From assembly GCA_963677475.2 (NCBI GenBank), contig CAXXQD010000023.1, positions 1-64,000 on the forward strand: a stretch of 64,000 nucleotides of DNA, written 5' to 3'. The position numbers were made by a program, and so were the translations under genes. Shown one piece after another: positions 34,903 through 42,798 of this stretch. The notes under the pieces are model-generated. The model ran no database searches. It was not told the DNA's origin and saw nothing but the letters and a program-made list of their open reading frames with translations. The DNA comes from JABMQB01 sp963677475 (GTDB taxonomy: Bacteria; Bacteroidota; Bacteroidia; Bacteroidales; Prolixibacteraceae). Within the stretch, counting starts at the first letter, position 1; each line of letters starts with the position of its first letter.

Positions 34903-36246
34903 ATGAACAAGACCTTATTAATACTAAGAAGAGAATATCTGACCAGGGTGAAAAAGAAATCCTTCATTATTTTAACCCTGTTGGTGCCTTTTTTAATGGT
35001 GGGTATGTTTGCCCTTATTATCTACCTTTCGGTGAGTGACGATAAAGAAGACCGGACCATTGCTGTTTACGATGAATCGAGCATGTTCCTGGGTGAATTT
35101 GCCGATGATGGAAACACAAAATATGAATTTATACCACAGGAAACCTATCTAAAATTAAAGGAGGATATACATAAAAGTTCATACTACGCCATCTTGTTTA
35201 TTCCCGGAAACATTTACACCAATAATTTCGCAAGGTTGGAATCGACCAAACAAATCCCCTTTGAGCTTAGCGAAAAAATTGAGCGCAAACTGAGCCGCTT
35301 TATCGAAAACGACAAGCGCCAAAAGGTAATTGCCGAAACCAATATCCCCGACCTCGATCAAAAACTAAATGCAACAAAAACACGCATAAAACTCACAACC
35401 TTAAAAATCTCAGACACTGGCGAAGAAAAAAAGAGTTCATCAATGGTCGCATTTATTACCAGCTATGCCATGGGCTTTATTATCTACTTTTTTGTGTTTA
35501 TGTATGGCGCCATGGTAATGCGCAGTGTTATGGACGAAAAGAAAAGCCGCATTGTGGAGGTTATTGTTTCTTCAGTAAAACCTTTTCAATTAATGGTTGG
35601 CAAAATCGTAGGAACGGCTTTGGTTGGTTTAACCCAGGTAGCAATTTGGGTTGTAATGGGAATCATATTAATGGGCGTTGCCCAGGCATTTTTCACCCCC
35701 GAATCGGCACAACAAATGGGGCAAAGCATTATGGATACCCAACAAATGGGTGCCAATCCGGTTGCTGCACAAATGGCTGACCAAAATAAGGTTACCGAAG
35801 TATTGAACATGATTTCATCCATGAATATTCCTTTAATATTGTTTTCATTCATCGCCTATTTTTTAATTGGCTACCTTTTGTATAGTTCTTTATTAGGTGC
35901 CGTTGGCGCAGCTGTTGACAACGAAGAAGACTCACAACAAATGGTTTTCCCGGTAACTATACCGCTAATCCTGTCGATTATGCTGTTATTCCCAATTGCC
36001 AAAAACCCTGAAGGGCCCGTTGCATTTTGGTTTTCGATGTTTCCGCTAACATCACCCGTATCAATGATGGCAAGGATTCCGTATGACATTCCAGGCTGGC
36101 AAATTATTGTTTCTTTGTTGATTTTAATTGGAACAACAGTTGGCGCCATGTGGGCTGCAGCAAAAATTTATAAAACCGGAATCCTGATGTATGGTAAAAA
36201 AGTGAACCTTAAAGAATTATACAAATGGTTGAGGTATAAAAGCTAA
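34903..36246 (+). CDS. ABC exporter permease (NatB-like, ABC-2 family)
   Basis: A 447-residue ABC-2 type permease. One N-terminal helix (about 20-42, FIILTLLVPFLMVGMFALIIYLSV) is followed by a large periplasmic domain (about 45-175) and then five or more C-terminal helices, including VMDEKKSRIVEVIVSSVKPFQLMVGKIVG, the typical coupling segment of ABC-2 permeases. The first ATG with proper spacing is at 34903, directly after the ATPase stop; an in-frame ATG at 34864 would overlap the ATPase gene and is rejected. Confidence 0.92.
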   Translation: MNKTLLILRREYLTRVKKKSFIILTLLVPFLMVGMFALIIYLSVSDDKEDRTIAVYDESSMFLGEFADDGNTKYEFIPQETYLKLKEDIHKSSYYAILFIPGNIYTNNFARLESTKQIPFELSEKIERKLSRFIENDKRQKVIAETNIPDLDQKLNATKTRIKLTTLKISDTGEEKKSSSMVAFITSYAMGFIIYFFVFMYGAMVMRSVMDEKKSRIVEVIVSSVKPFQLMVGKIVGTALVGLTQVAIWVVMGIILMGVAQAFFTPESAQQMGQSIMDTQQMGANPVAAQMADQNKVTEVLNMISSMNIPLILFSFIAYFLIGYLLYSSLLGAVGAAVDNEEDSQQMVFPVTIPLILSIMLLFPIAKNPEGPVAFWFSMFPLTSPVSMMARIPYDIPGWQIIVSLLILIGTTVGAMWAAAKIYKTGILMYGKKVNLKELYKWLRYKS

Positions 36247-36500
36247 AATCAGTTTCTAGTTTCTAGTTTTCAGTTTATTAATATAACACTCATCTTGTGA
36301 GAACAAATTACAGAAAAATTGATTATAGAATTGATACTTTAAGATCAACAATTAATTCCCTTGAGGACGCAATTCTTACACTTAAAAATAAAACTCACCA
36401 AATATTGAACATAATACTTTAAGATTGTTATATGAATATTAATTTTAGGACGAATTAAAAAATAATCAAAAATTGTTATTTAGAATTAATAAAAATTACA

Positions 36501-36508
36501 TATACTTG
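36501..36508 (+). promoter_or_regulatory. Possible -7 promoter element of the cysK leader
   Basis: TATACTTG differs from TAnnTTTG at one position. Transcription starting about 6 bases downstream would leave the leader peptide start at 36517 almost leaderless. The -33 element is not clear. Confidence 0.3.
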
Positions 36509-36516
36509 CAAGCAGA

Positions 36517-36591
36517 ATGAAAAAGATGAACACATATATGAATACTTGTTGTTGTTGTTTCACCATAGCGAAGGGGAAGACAAGGATTTAA
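36517..36591 (+). CDS. Cysteine-rich leader peptide (putative cysK attenuator)
   Basis: A 24-codon ORF reading MKKMNTYMNTCCCCFTIAKG followed by KTRI and TAA. Four consecutive TGT cysteine codons at 36547-36558 are extremely unlikely by chance, and the ORF lies just upstream of a terminator and of cysK. Alternative starts at 36526 and 36538 would leave the Cys run intact. GGGAAG (36574-36579), just after the Cys codons, is complementary to CTTCCC (36643-36648) in the left arm of the terminator stem. A ribosome stalled at the Cys codons would leave GGGAAG free to pair and prevent termination; a ribosome reaching the stop codon would cover it. This is the classical logic of amino acid attenuation; the mechanism is inferred. 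Confidence 0.78.
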   Translation: MKKMNTYMNTCCCCFTIAKGKTRI

Positions 36592-36636
36592 TTATGTAGT
36601 TTAGCCAGTTAGAATAGAGATAACATAATAAATACG

Positions 36637-36671
36637 AAAAGCCTTCCCGGAAAACCGGGGAGGCTTTTTTC
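36637..36671 (+). terminator. Attenuator terminator upstream of cysK
   Basis: AAAAGCCTTCCCGG pairs with CCGGGGAGGCTTTT (one G-U) around an AAAA loop and is followed by a T run. It lies between the Cys4 leader ORF and the cysK start codon 19 bases further on, so it would stop transcription before cysK unless the left arm is sequestered. Confidence 0.88.
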
Positions 36672-36689
36672 ATTAAAAATTTTAAACAG

Positions 36690-37601
36690 ATGAAAGTACA
36701 AAACATTTTAGAAACCATTGGAAACACGCCTCACATTAAAATTAACAGGTTGTATTCAAACGACTATGAAGTTTATGCAAAGGTTGAAAAAACAAATCCG
36801 GGTGGAAGTATAAAAGACAGGATTGCACTCTCGATGATTGAGGATGCCGAACGAAGGGGCGTTTTAAATGCCGGCTCCACCATCATTGAACCAACCTCAG
36901 GAAATACAGGGATTGGCCTTGCACTGGTGGCTGCCGTAAAAGGATATAAAGTAATCCTCACCATGCCCGAATCAATGTCGATTGAAAGAAGGAGGATATT
37001 GACAGCCTTTGGCGCACGGTTGGAGCTTACCCCAAAAGAAAAAGGAATGAAAGGTGCTATTGCAAGGGCTGAAGAGTTAAAAGAGTCGATTGAAAACTCA
37101 TGGATACCCTCGCAATTCGACAACGATGCCAACGTGGATGCCCATAGAAAAAATACTGCAGAGGAAATTCTTGCTGATTTTCCAGAAGGGATCGATTATA
37201 TTATAACCGGCGTAGGCACAGGAGGCCATATTTCGGGAGTCACAGAAATCCTGAAAAAGAAATTCCCGAAACTACAGGTATTTGCCGTAGAGCCTGAAGC
37301 CAGTCCTGTAATTGGTGGCGGAGCACCGGGACCACACCCACTTCAGGGAATTGGTGCAGGTTTTATACCTGATAACCTTAACACGGGATTATTGGATGGC
37401 TCAATCCCAGTGAGCAAAGAAGAAGCATTTGAATATGCAAAAAGGGCTGCAAAAGAAGAAGGCCTCTTTGTGGGGATCTCATCAGGGGCATCACTTGCGG
37501 CAGTTGCAAAAAAAATAAACGAATTGCCTAAAGGTTCTACCATTTTAACCTTTTCATACGATACCGGCGAACGATATTTATCTGTCGAAGGTTTGTTTTA
37601 G
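36690..37601 (+). CDS. cysK: Cysteine synthase (O-acetylserine sulfhydrylase)
   Basis: A 303-residue PLP enzyme that makes L-cysteine from O-acetylserine and sulfide. The PLP-binding Lys is in NPGGSIKDRIAL (about residue 43), the substrate loop is TSGNTGIGLA (about 69-78) and the glycine loop is GVGTGGHISGV (about 172-182). It has the usual length and ends YLSVEGLF as in the family. The preceding leader peptide with four Cys codons and terminator argues that expression rises when charged tRNA-Cys is scarce. A strong terminator follows, so it is monocistronic. Confidence 0.96.
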   Translation: MKVQNILETIGNTPHIKINRLYSNDYEVYAKVEKTNPGGSIKDRIALSMIEDAERRGVLNAGSTIIEPTSGNTGIGLALVAAVKGYKVILTMPESMSIERRRILTAFGARLELTPKEKGMKGAIARAEELKESIENSWIPSQFDNDANVDAHRKNTAEEILADFPEGIDYIITGVGTGGHISGVTEILKKKFPKLQVFAVEPEASPVIGGGAPGPHPLQGIGAGFIPDNLNTGLLDGSIPVSKEEAFEYAKRAAKEEGLFVGISSGASLAAVAKKINELPKGSTILTFSYDTGERYLSVEGLF

Positions 37602-37640
37602 ACAGCTTTTTAACAGCAATAATAATAAATTAGATAATGT

Positions 37641-37673
37641 AAAAATCCGGGCTTCAATTACCCGGATTTTTTG
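37641..37673 (+). terminator. Rho-independent terminator after cysK
   Basis: AAAATCCGGG pairs perfectly with CCCGGATTTT across a 9-base loop and is followed by TT. It lies about 40 bases after the cysK stop codon. Confidence 0.88.
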
Positions 37674-37686
37674 TACCATGTGTTTG

Positions 37687-37821
37687 GGTGATGCGATTTC
37701 CAAATCGCATATAAATTTGTGCAAAGGCGAATTGGAATTCGCCACACCCATCTTATTCCATTTTTTAGTTGAGTTAATTACCATCGCGTTTTTCCATTTC
37801 TTTTTTACGATTTCCAAATCG
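37687..37821. repeat. REP-like palindromic repeat array, copy 1
   Basis: Contains ATGCGATTTCCAAATCGCAT (37691-37710, 9-base arms) and GGCGAATTGGAATTCGCC (37726-37743, 8-base arms), separated by 15 bases, then a partial third palindrome (37808-37821, CGATTTCCAAATCG). The 73 bases at 37687-37759 recur identically at 38635-38707. The structure resembles REP/BIME elements mobilised in trans by RAYT transposases; no such transposase is in the window. Confidence 0.85.
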
Positions 37822-37871
37822 CATTTGAATGTGCACGATGACGAAATAAATTCAAGACTTAATAGCTTTTG

Positions 37872-38480
37872 CTAATCCTTGACAGGAAAATTTTCTCTGG
37901 TATACACTGTAGTATCAATTTTACCTGTAATAGTATTTCTTTCAATTTTCGTAGTTACTCCATTTATGGTGGTAGTTTCAACATGTTTATAATAAACAAA
38001 AGACGATAGTATTAAAACATATACAGAAGTTGAGATCGTTGTAAATATGGTATTATTAAATTCCTTCTTCCAACCTTTTTGCTTTATCCTATAAGCTAAG
38101 GAGATGACAAGAAATAAAAGGCATAAAAATCCAATTGTTGAGCTCCATTTAAGAAAGCCCCCTAAAAAATTAATATATCTTCCGATAAAAATCCCAAATA
38201 TTGAGAAGATGAAAAGTATATATATGTATTGCTGACCATTAATTATTACTCGAAAAAAATTAGTTTTACGCTTGCCCGAATTAGATATATCTATATCTGG
38301 TTGCAAATCTAATATTGCAAAAATTTTCCTTTTAGTGTCTCCATGGGGACTTGTTGTTCCATTTTCGATTCGTTGAATTGTTCGTAAACTTAAACCTGCC
38401 AATCTCGCTAGTTCATCTTGAGAAAGTCCTTTTGATTCTCTTAAATCTTTTAGCTTTGACAGAAATTCCTGATGCTCCAT
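37872..38480 (-). CDS. XRE-family HTH regulator with membrane domain
   Basis: A 202-residue protein with an N-terminal XRE/Cro helix-turn-helix (residues about 5-60: FLSKLKDLRESKGLSQDELARLAGLSLRTIQRIENG) and three hydrophobic helices (about 87-106, 113-132, 146-165). The C-terminus ends in a Thr-rich, probably extracytoplasmic tail. It is a membrane-tethered transcription factor by architecture; the signal sensed is unknown. A 17-base palindrome overlaps its promoter and is a good candidate for an autoregulatory operator. The gene is enclosed by two direct copies of a REP-like repeat. Confidence 0.85.
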   Translation of the reverse strand: MEHQEFLSKLKDLRESKGLSQDELARLAGLSLRTIQRIENGTTSPHGDTKRKIFAILDLQPDIDISNSGKRKTNFFRVIINGQQYIYILFIFSIFGIFIGRYINFLGGFLKWSSTIGFLCLLFLVISLAYRIKQKGWKKEFNNTIFTTISTSVYVLILSSFVYYKHVETTTINGVTTKIERNTITGKIDTTVYTRENFPVKD

Positions 38481-38501
38481 TTTAAAATTCTTATTTCATT
38501 T

Positions 38502-38509
38502 CAAAATTA
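38502..38509 (-). promoter_or_regulatory. Putative -7 promoter element of the XRE gene
   Basis: The minus strand carries TAATTTTG (TAnnTTTG), 21 bases before the start codon at 38480. A TTTG (complement of 38536-38539) lies upstream at a longer than usual spacing of 26. Confidence 0.5.
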
Positions 38510-38520
38510 CATTTACCCAC

Positions 38521-38537
38521 TGACATTAAAGATGTCA
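38521..38537. promoter_or_regulatory. Candidate operator for the XRE regulator
   Basis: TGACAT-TAAAG-ATGTCA is a perfect inverted repeat with 6-base arms and a 5-base centre. It sits 12 bases upstream of the putative -7 element, where a bound dimer would block RNA polymerase. XRE proteins often bind TGACA/TGTCA-type palindromes and repress themselves; binding here is inferred. Confidence 0.5.
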
Positions 38538-38634
38538 AAATTGTGGCATTATTACGACAATTACACGACTCAATTAGTAACTTTTGTCCAATTTTATCTT
38601 AACAAAACACGAATGACTTATCTGCGCTAGCAAA

Positions 38635-38809
38635 GGTGATGCGATTTCCAAATCGCATATAAATTTGTGCAAAGGCGAATTGGAATTCGCCACACCCATC
38701 TTATTCCTTTTTTTTGGTCGAGGTAATTTTATCGCTTATATCCGGTTCTTTTTTGCAATTTCCAAATCGCATATAAATTTGAACAACGCGAGTTGGAATT
38801 CGCGACACC
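38635..38809. repeat. REP-like palindromic repeat array, copy 2
   Basis: The first 73 bases are identical to 37687-37759. A second, diverged unit follows with GCAATTTCCAAATCGC (38755-38770) and CGCGAGTTGGAATTCGCG (38787-38804). It is in the same orientation as copy 1, on the other side of the XRE gene, and reaches within six bases of the stop codon of the next gene. Confidence 0.85.
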
Positions 38810-38814
38810 CTACT

Positions 38815-39402
38815 TTACTTTTTCTTTTTAGTAGAAGTAATTTTCTTTGAATTCTTTTTGTTTTTCTTCTTTTTGAAAAGGCTCCCGATAACTGCCGATG
38901 GCGAAAATTTGTAGATTTTCAATAACCCGGCATCTGTTTTTAAAATCCGGTTGTTCGCGGTAACAAACTCCGTTACCCTTTCTTGCTCGGTATATTCCTC
39001 AGTGGGCTCTGGCAATTTGGTGTAGTCGAATAATTTCAGGTTTTTCCGCATGTTTTCGATTTCATCCACCTGGTTCTGAAATACGTTAACCTGGCCAATA
39101 AAAATGGTATCTATTTCAAGATAAATCACACGGTTATTGTTTAACGAGTCTAAATGGATAATCTTGCGCAAGTACGAAATATAAGAAACAACCATGGAAT
39201 CACCCTGTTGCACTGGAATGGTTACTTTCCCATACTTGTTGGTGGCATAAACATTATAGGTCCGATAGTTAATCAGATATGCATTTTCAAGGGGTACAGA
39301 ATCGTGCGACATGACCTGTCCTGTAAAATTGAATTCTGTTGTATCCTGACAATAAGCAAGCAATGGGCCCAAACTTAAAAAAGCAAGTAAAAATATTCTC
39401 AT
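38815..39402 (-). CDS. Exported protein with carboxypeptidase-regulatory-like domain
   Basis: A 195-residue protein with a signal peptide (MRIFLLAFLSLGPLLAYCQ, possible lipobox at Cys19 but with an atypical neighbourhood). One CarboxypepD_reg-like beta-sandwich spans about 25-105: FNFTGQVMSHDSVPLENAYLINYRTYNVYATNKYGKVTIPVQQGDSMVVSYISYL. A helical segment and a very Lys-rich tail (KKKKNKKNSKKITSTKKKK) follow. Such small proteins are frequent in Bacteroidota and probably sit in the periplasm; function unknown. Confidence 0.78.
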   Translation of the reverse strand: MRIFLLAFLSLGPLLAYCQDTTEFNFTGQVMSHDSVPLENAYLINYRTYNVYATNKYGKVTIPVQQGDSMVVSYISYLRKIIHLDSLNNNRVIYLEIDTIFIGQVNVFQNQVDEIENMRKNLKLFDYTKLPEPTEEYTEQERVTEFVTANNRILKTDAGLLKIYKFSPSAVIGSLFKKKKNKKNSKKITSTKKKK

Positions 39403-39549
39403 GCATTCGATTTTCTATCCCAAAGTTCTGAAATAATGCCCTTAAATACCGCTAATAAAAACTAAGGATTGTTAAGAAAAAAGAACATTTGATTAAATAT
39501 ATCTTGAACAACAAGCATACATTGCATTCTTTTATTCCCTTAGAATATA

Positions 39550-39557
39550 TAAATTTG
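39550..39557 (+). promoter_or_regulatory. Putative -7 promoter element of the two-component operon
   Basis: TAAATTTG fits TAnnTTTG and lies 32 bases before the histidine kinase start codon at 39590. The -33 region is not distinctive. Confidence 0.4.
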
Positions 39558-39589
39558 TAAGCGTTTCACTTTATTATCAAGAGATAATC

Positions 39590-40540
39590 ATGTTAATAAA
39601 AATTGCCCTCATTATTGCGGTATTATTGCAATTTGTGGCATCCATAATAGCAATAAACCTTATAAAACGGACGAAATATAATATCTCGTGGATATTGATA
39701 TCCATTGGTTTTATATTAATGGCATTCCGAAGGCTTTATGACCTGATTATACTTTTTAACGAAACCATTGAACAAACTTTTGGAAATATTCTTAGTGCCT
39801 GGGCATCGGTACTCATCTCACTTTTAATGTTTATTGGCGTAATTTACATCCGTCAAATATTTAACCTCCAGAAAAAAATTGATAGCCTCAGAAAAGAAAA
39901 TGAATCAAAGGTACTTTCAGCCATTATAAAAGCGGAGGAAGAAACCAAGAAAAAATTTGCAAAAGAATTGCATGATGGATTGGGCCCTATTCTTTCGAGC
40001 ATTAAAATGTCAATAAGTGCCATCAATAAAAAAGCTATTGGGGAAACCAATCAACAAATTATAAAAAAAACAAACCAGGCAATTGATGAAGCCCTTGTTA
40101 CCACAAAGGAAGTATCGAATAACCTTAGTCCGCACATACTCCAAAACTACGGTTTACTGAAAGCAATAAAAACCTTTGTCAACAACCTTAATTTGGATAA
40201 TAATTATCAAATTGAATTCAAATCGAATATCGAATCAACGCGGTTCAATCCTACAATCGAAATTATTTTGTACCGTATTATATGCGAACTATTTGCCAAT
40301 ACCATTAAACACTCATGTGCAAATACGGTCGAAATTAATCTTGACCTGCAAAATAACATGCTTTATTTATCGTATTCTGACAACGGAATTGGGATTGATC
40401 CAGAGGAGGTACAAAACAATACCGTGGGAATGGGATTATCAAATATCAGGTCAAGAATAAAGTCATTAAATGGAACTATACATATCAATAGCGAGCAAGA
40501 TAAAGGGTTCAACATTGAAATAAGCGTTTGTACTGAATGA
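39590..40540 (+). CDS. Sensor histidine kinase (HisKA_3 type)
   Basis: A 316-residue membrane kinase. Three N-terminal helices (about 2-24, 32-56, 68-90) form the sensor without a recognisable ligand domain. A short coiled coil leads to the dimerisation and phosphoacceptor domain KKFAKELHDGLGPILSSIK with His128. A HATPase_c domain follows (about 210-316, N-box ICELFANTIKHS, G1 DNGIGIDPEE, G2 GMGLSNIRSRI). It overlaps the response regulator gene by four bases (ATGA), so they are a cognate pair of the NarX/DesK class. Confidence 0.93.
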   Translation: MLIKIALIIAVLLQFVASIIAINLIKRTKYNISWILISIGFILMAFRRLYDLIILFNETIEQTFGNILSAWASVLISLLMFIGVIYIRQIFNLQKKIDSLRKENESKVLSAIIKAEEETKKKFAKELHDGLGPILSSIKMSISAINKKAIGETNQQIIKKTNQAIDEALVTTKEVSNNLSPHILQNYGLLKAIKTFVNNLNLDNNYQIEFKSNIESTRFNPTIEIILYRIICELFANTIKHSCANTVEINLDLQNNMLYLSYSDNGIGIDPEEVQNNTVGMGLSNIRSRIKSLNGTIHINSEQDKGFNIEISVCTE

Positions 40541-41178
40541 AAAATTTGACAATATATCTGGTTGATGACCATCATCTTTTCAGGGAAGGATTAAAATTCC
40601 TAATCTCTAAACTGCCTTATGTAAAAAACATCCATGAAGCTTCAAACGGGCAACAATTCTTAGATTCATTAGTAGAAATAAAGCCGGATATTGTACTTAT
40701 GGATATTGAAATGCCTGTTTTGGATGGGATTCATGCTACCAAAAAAGCAATTGACATTAACCCCGATTTAAAAGTCATTGCCCTTTCCATGTATTCCGAT
40801 GAGAATTATTACCAGAGTATGATTGATGCCGGGGCAAGAGGTTTTTTATTAAAAAATTCAACCTTTGAAGATGTTGAGCGGGCCCTTCATGAAATTTACC
40901 ACGGCAATTGTTATTTCTCGACAGAAATCATGAACGACATTTTAAAGAACCTCAACAAAAAGAAAAATATCCATCAGAATCAGGAATTAACACAACGGGA
41001 AATTGAGATCCTGTTTAATATCTGCAAAGGATTATCTAACAACGAAATAGCCGAAAAATTATTTATTAGCAAGCGCACCGTTGACAAGCACCGGGAAAAT
41101 TTGCTCTTAAAAACCAAATCAAAAAACACTGCCAACCTGGTTGTTTATGCCATAAAAAATGGGATTTTCGAAATTTAA
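40537..41178 (+). CDS. LuxR/NarL-family response regulator
   Basis: A 213-residue DNA-binding regulator. The receiver domain (1-120) has the acidic pocket VDDHH (9-13), phosphoacceptor Asp56 in VLMDIEMP, and Lys in GFLLKNS. The output domain (about 150-213) is a LuxR-type HTH: LTQREIEILFNICKGLSNNEIAEKLFISKRTVDKHRENLLLKT. It is translationally coupled to the kinase gene. Target genes are unknown; the metal-cofactor-like module directly downstream on the same strand is one possibility. Confidence 0.95.
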   Translation: MKNLTIYLVDDHHLFREGLKFLISKLPYVKNIHEASNGQQFLDSLVEIKPDIVLMDIEMPVLDGIHATKKAIDINPDLKVIALSMYSDENYYQSMIDAGARGFLLKNSTFEDVERALHEIYHGNCYFSTEIMNDILKNLNKKKNIHQNQELTQREIEILFNICKGLSNNEIAEKLFISKRTVDKHRENLLLKTKSKNTANLVVYAIKNGIFEI

Positions 41179-41296
41179 GTACGTATTTATACTTAGCCAT
41201 TAAGCACAAACACCTACCAATTAAATTACGATTTAAAACTGTTCCTTCCGGCATTCATCATTCCTACTTTTGTTTCAAACATTAAAGTATGAAGGT

Positions 41297-42073
41297 ATGA
41301 TTTCGAGCATCACAATATTTGGCGGAAACAATAAATTCGGGGAAAAAGAAAAAATCCATAAAATAGAAATCAGGGAGGGTGAAATTATCGGGATAGTTGG
41401 TCCAACAGGAAGTGGGAAAAGCGCCTTGATTGAAGATATTGAACAACTGGCACAAACAGATACCGGCACCGGACGAAGAGTACTTATAAACAATGCTATC
41501 CCAAACGAAAACATTCGTTCGAACCCGAAATTAAAACTGGTAGCCCAGCTTTCTCAGAACATGAATTTTTTGGCGGACATGTCGGTAATAAATTTCCTCG
41601 AATTGCATTGCAAATGCCGGGGCAAAGATAAAAGCCTGGCTTCGGAAGTAATTCAACACGCCAATACACTTACCGGGGAACCCATAAAAAAAGAACACAA
41701 TTTAACCGTTCTCAGTGGAGGGCAAAGCAGGGCTTTAATGGTTGCCGATGTTGCTTTTATAAGCAATTCCCCGATTGTTTTGATCGATGAGATTGAAAAT
41801 GCAGGAATCCGAAAACATGAAGCCATAAAGTTATTGTCGGGCAATGGAAAAATAATTTTGATTGTGACACACGACCCTGTTTTGGCACTGTTAACACAGA
41901 AACGTATTGTTATGAAAAATGGAGGGATTGAAAAAATACTGCACACAAACGATGAAGAACGATCCCTCTCGGAATACCTTTCCGGGCTCGATCAGCAATT
42001 GTTCAATATCCGGGAAAAAGTCCGTTATGGTGAGAAAATCAGTTATGCAAGCTGTGCAGCTTCATTGGTATAA
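41297..42073 (+). CDS. Stand-alone ABC-type ATPase of an uncharacterised Fe-S/GTPase module
   Basis: A 258-residue ATPase with ABC features but no permease or substrate-binding protein nearby. Walker A GPTGSGKS is at about 35-42, the signature LSGGQSRALMVAD near 143-155, Walker B PIVLIDEIENAG, and the H-loop VTHDP. The C-terminal extension (NDEERSLSEYLSGLDQQLFNIREKVRYGEKISYASC) is not typical of transporter ATPases. It is followed 21 bases later by a HypB/CobW-like GTPase and then by a four-Cys Fe-S protein. This suggests a soluble machine using ATP and GTP for metallocofactor assembly or enzyme activation, comparable in principle to the component A2 ATPase that activates methyl-coenzyme M reductase. 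The function is unknown. Confidence 0.75.
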   Translation: MISSITIFGGNNKFGEKEKIHKIEIREGEIIGIVGPTGSGKSALIEDIEQLAQTDTGTGRRVLINNAIPNENIRSNPKLKLVAQLSQNMNFLADMSVINFLELHCKCRGKDKSLASEVIQHANTLTGEPIKKEHNLTVLSGGQSRALMVADVAFISNSPIVLIDEIENAGIRKHEAIKLLSGNGKIILIVTHDPVLALLTQKRIVMKNGGIEKILHTNDEERSLSEYLSGLDQQLFNIREKVRYGEKISYASCAASLV

Positions 42074-42094
42074 ACAATAAATCATACCGCATTT

Positions 42095-42796
42095 ATGAAA
42101 ATGATTATTGTTGCCGGAACTCCCGGCTCAGGAAAAACCTCTGTTTTAACATTCGTTTTAAAGCATATCCTGCAAAAAGGGATGCATCCTTCGGCAGCCA
42201 AAATTGACTGCCTTTACACCAACGACCACCTTCAATTCGAAAAAATAGGGGTTCCAACAATTGTTGGATTGTCAAAAGATATGTGCCCCGACCATTTTTC
42301 GATCTACAACACGGAAGAAATGCTTGAGTTTGCAAACAATAATGGTTCTGGACTTTTAATTGTTGAAACCGCCGGTTTATGCCACCGATGCGCCCCTTAT
42401 ACCAAAAACAGCCTTGGGGTTTGTGTTATCGATGCTACAACCGGTCCTAATACGCCAAGAAAAGTTGGTCCGTTTTTAAGCACCGCCGATATTGTTGCAA
42501 TTACAAAAGGAGATATTATTTCACAAGCCGAGCGCGAAATTTTCAGGGAGAGGATTCTTGAGATGAACCCGAACTGTCGGGTTATTGAAGTAAATGGGTT
42601 AAGTGGCAAAGGGGCATTTGAACTTTCAGAACTATTTTTGAAATCACCTGAACTCCAACTTGAAAAAGAAACCCTCAGGCATAATGCCCCTTTTGCCATC
42701 TGTACCCTGTGTGTCGGGGAAACCAAGGTTGCCAAAAAAGTCCATCGTGGTTTGTTAAGGCGTTTCGATGGGTTTTTAAGTTACAAAGGAGAATAG
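42095..42796 (+). CDS. HypB/CobW-like GTPase with Cys motifs
   Basis: A 233-residue P-loop GTPase of the SIMIBI class. Walker A is GTPGSGKT (8-15), a switch/Walker B-like region is LLIVETAGLCHRC (87-99), and G4 is ITKGD (136-140). It resembles metallochaperone GTPases such as HypB. Two CxxC pairs, Cys96/Cys99 (CHRC) and Cys203/Cys206 (CTLC), plus Cys39 and Cys64, could bind a metal or Fe-S cluster. The gene lies between an ABC-type ATPase and a Fe-S protein with almost no spacing. A role in loading a metal into a target enzyme is inferred from family and context; the target is not identified. Confidence 0.78.
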   Translation: MKMIIVAGTPGSGKTSVLTFVLKHILQKGMHPSAAKIDCLYTNDHLQFEKIGVPTIVGLSKDMCPDHFSIYNTEEMLEFANNNGSGLLIVETAGLCHRCAPYTKNSLGVCVIDATTGPNTPRKVGPFLSTADIVAITKGDIISQAEREIFRERILEMNPNCRVIEVNGLSGKGAFELSELFLKSPELQLEKETLRHNAPFAICTLCVGETKVAKKVHRGLLRRFDGFLSYKGE

Positions 42797-42798
42797 GT

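Noticed and set aside
26025..36246. A polysaccharide utilisation locus
   Set aside because: The TonB-receptor-like gene has no SusD partner and no carbohydrate sensor, and a terminator separates it from the pectinases, so a PUL call is not supported.
37687..38809. Possible CRISPR array
   Set aside because: The repeats are two palindromic blocks in two locations, with a gene between and no regular spacers or cas genes; REP-like is the better reading.
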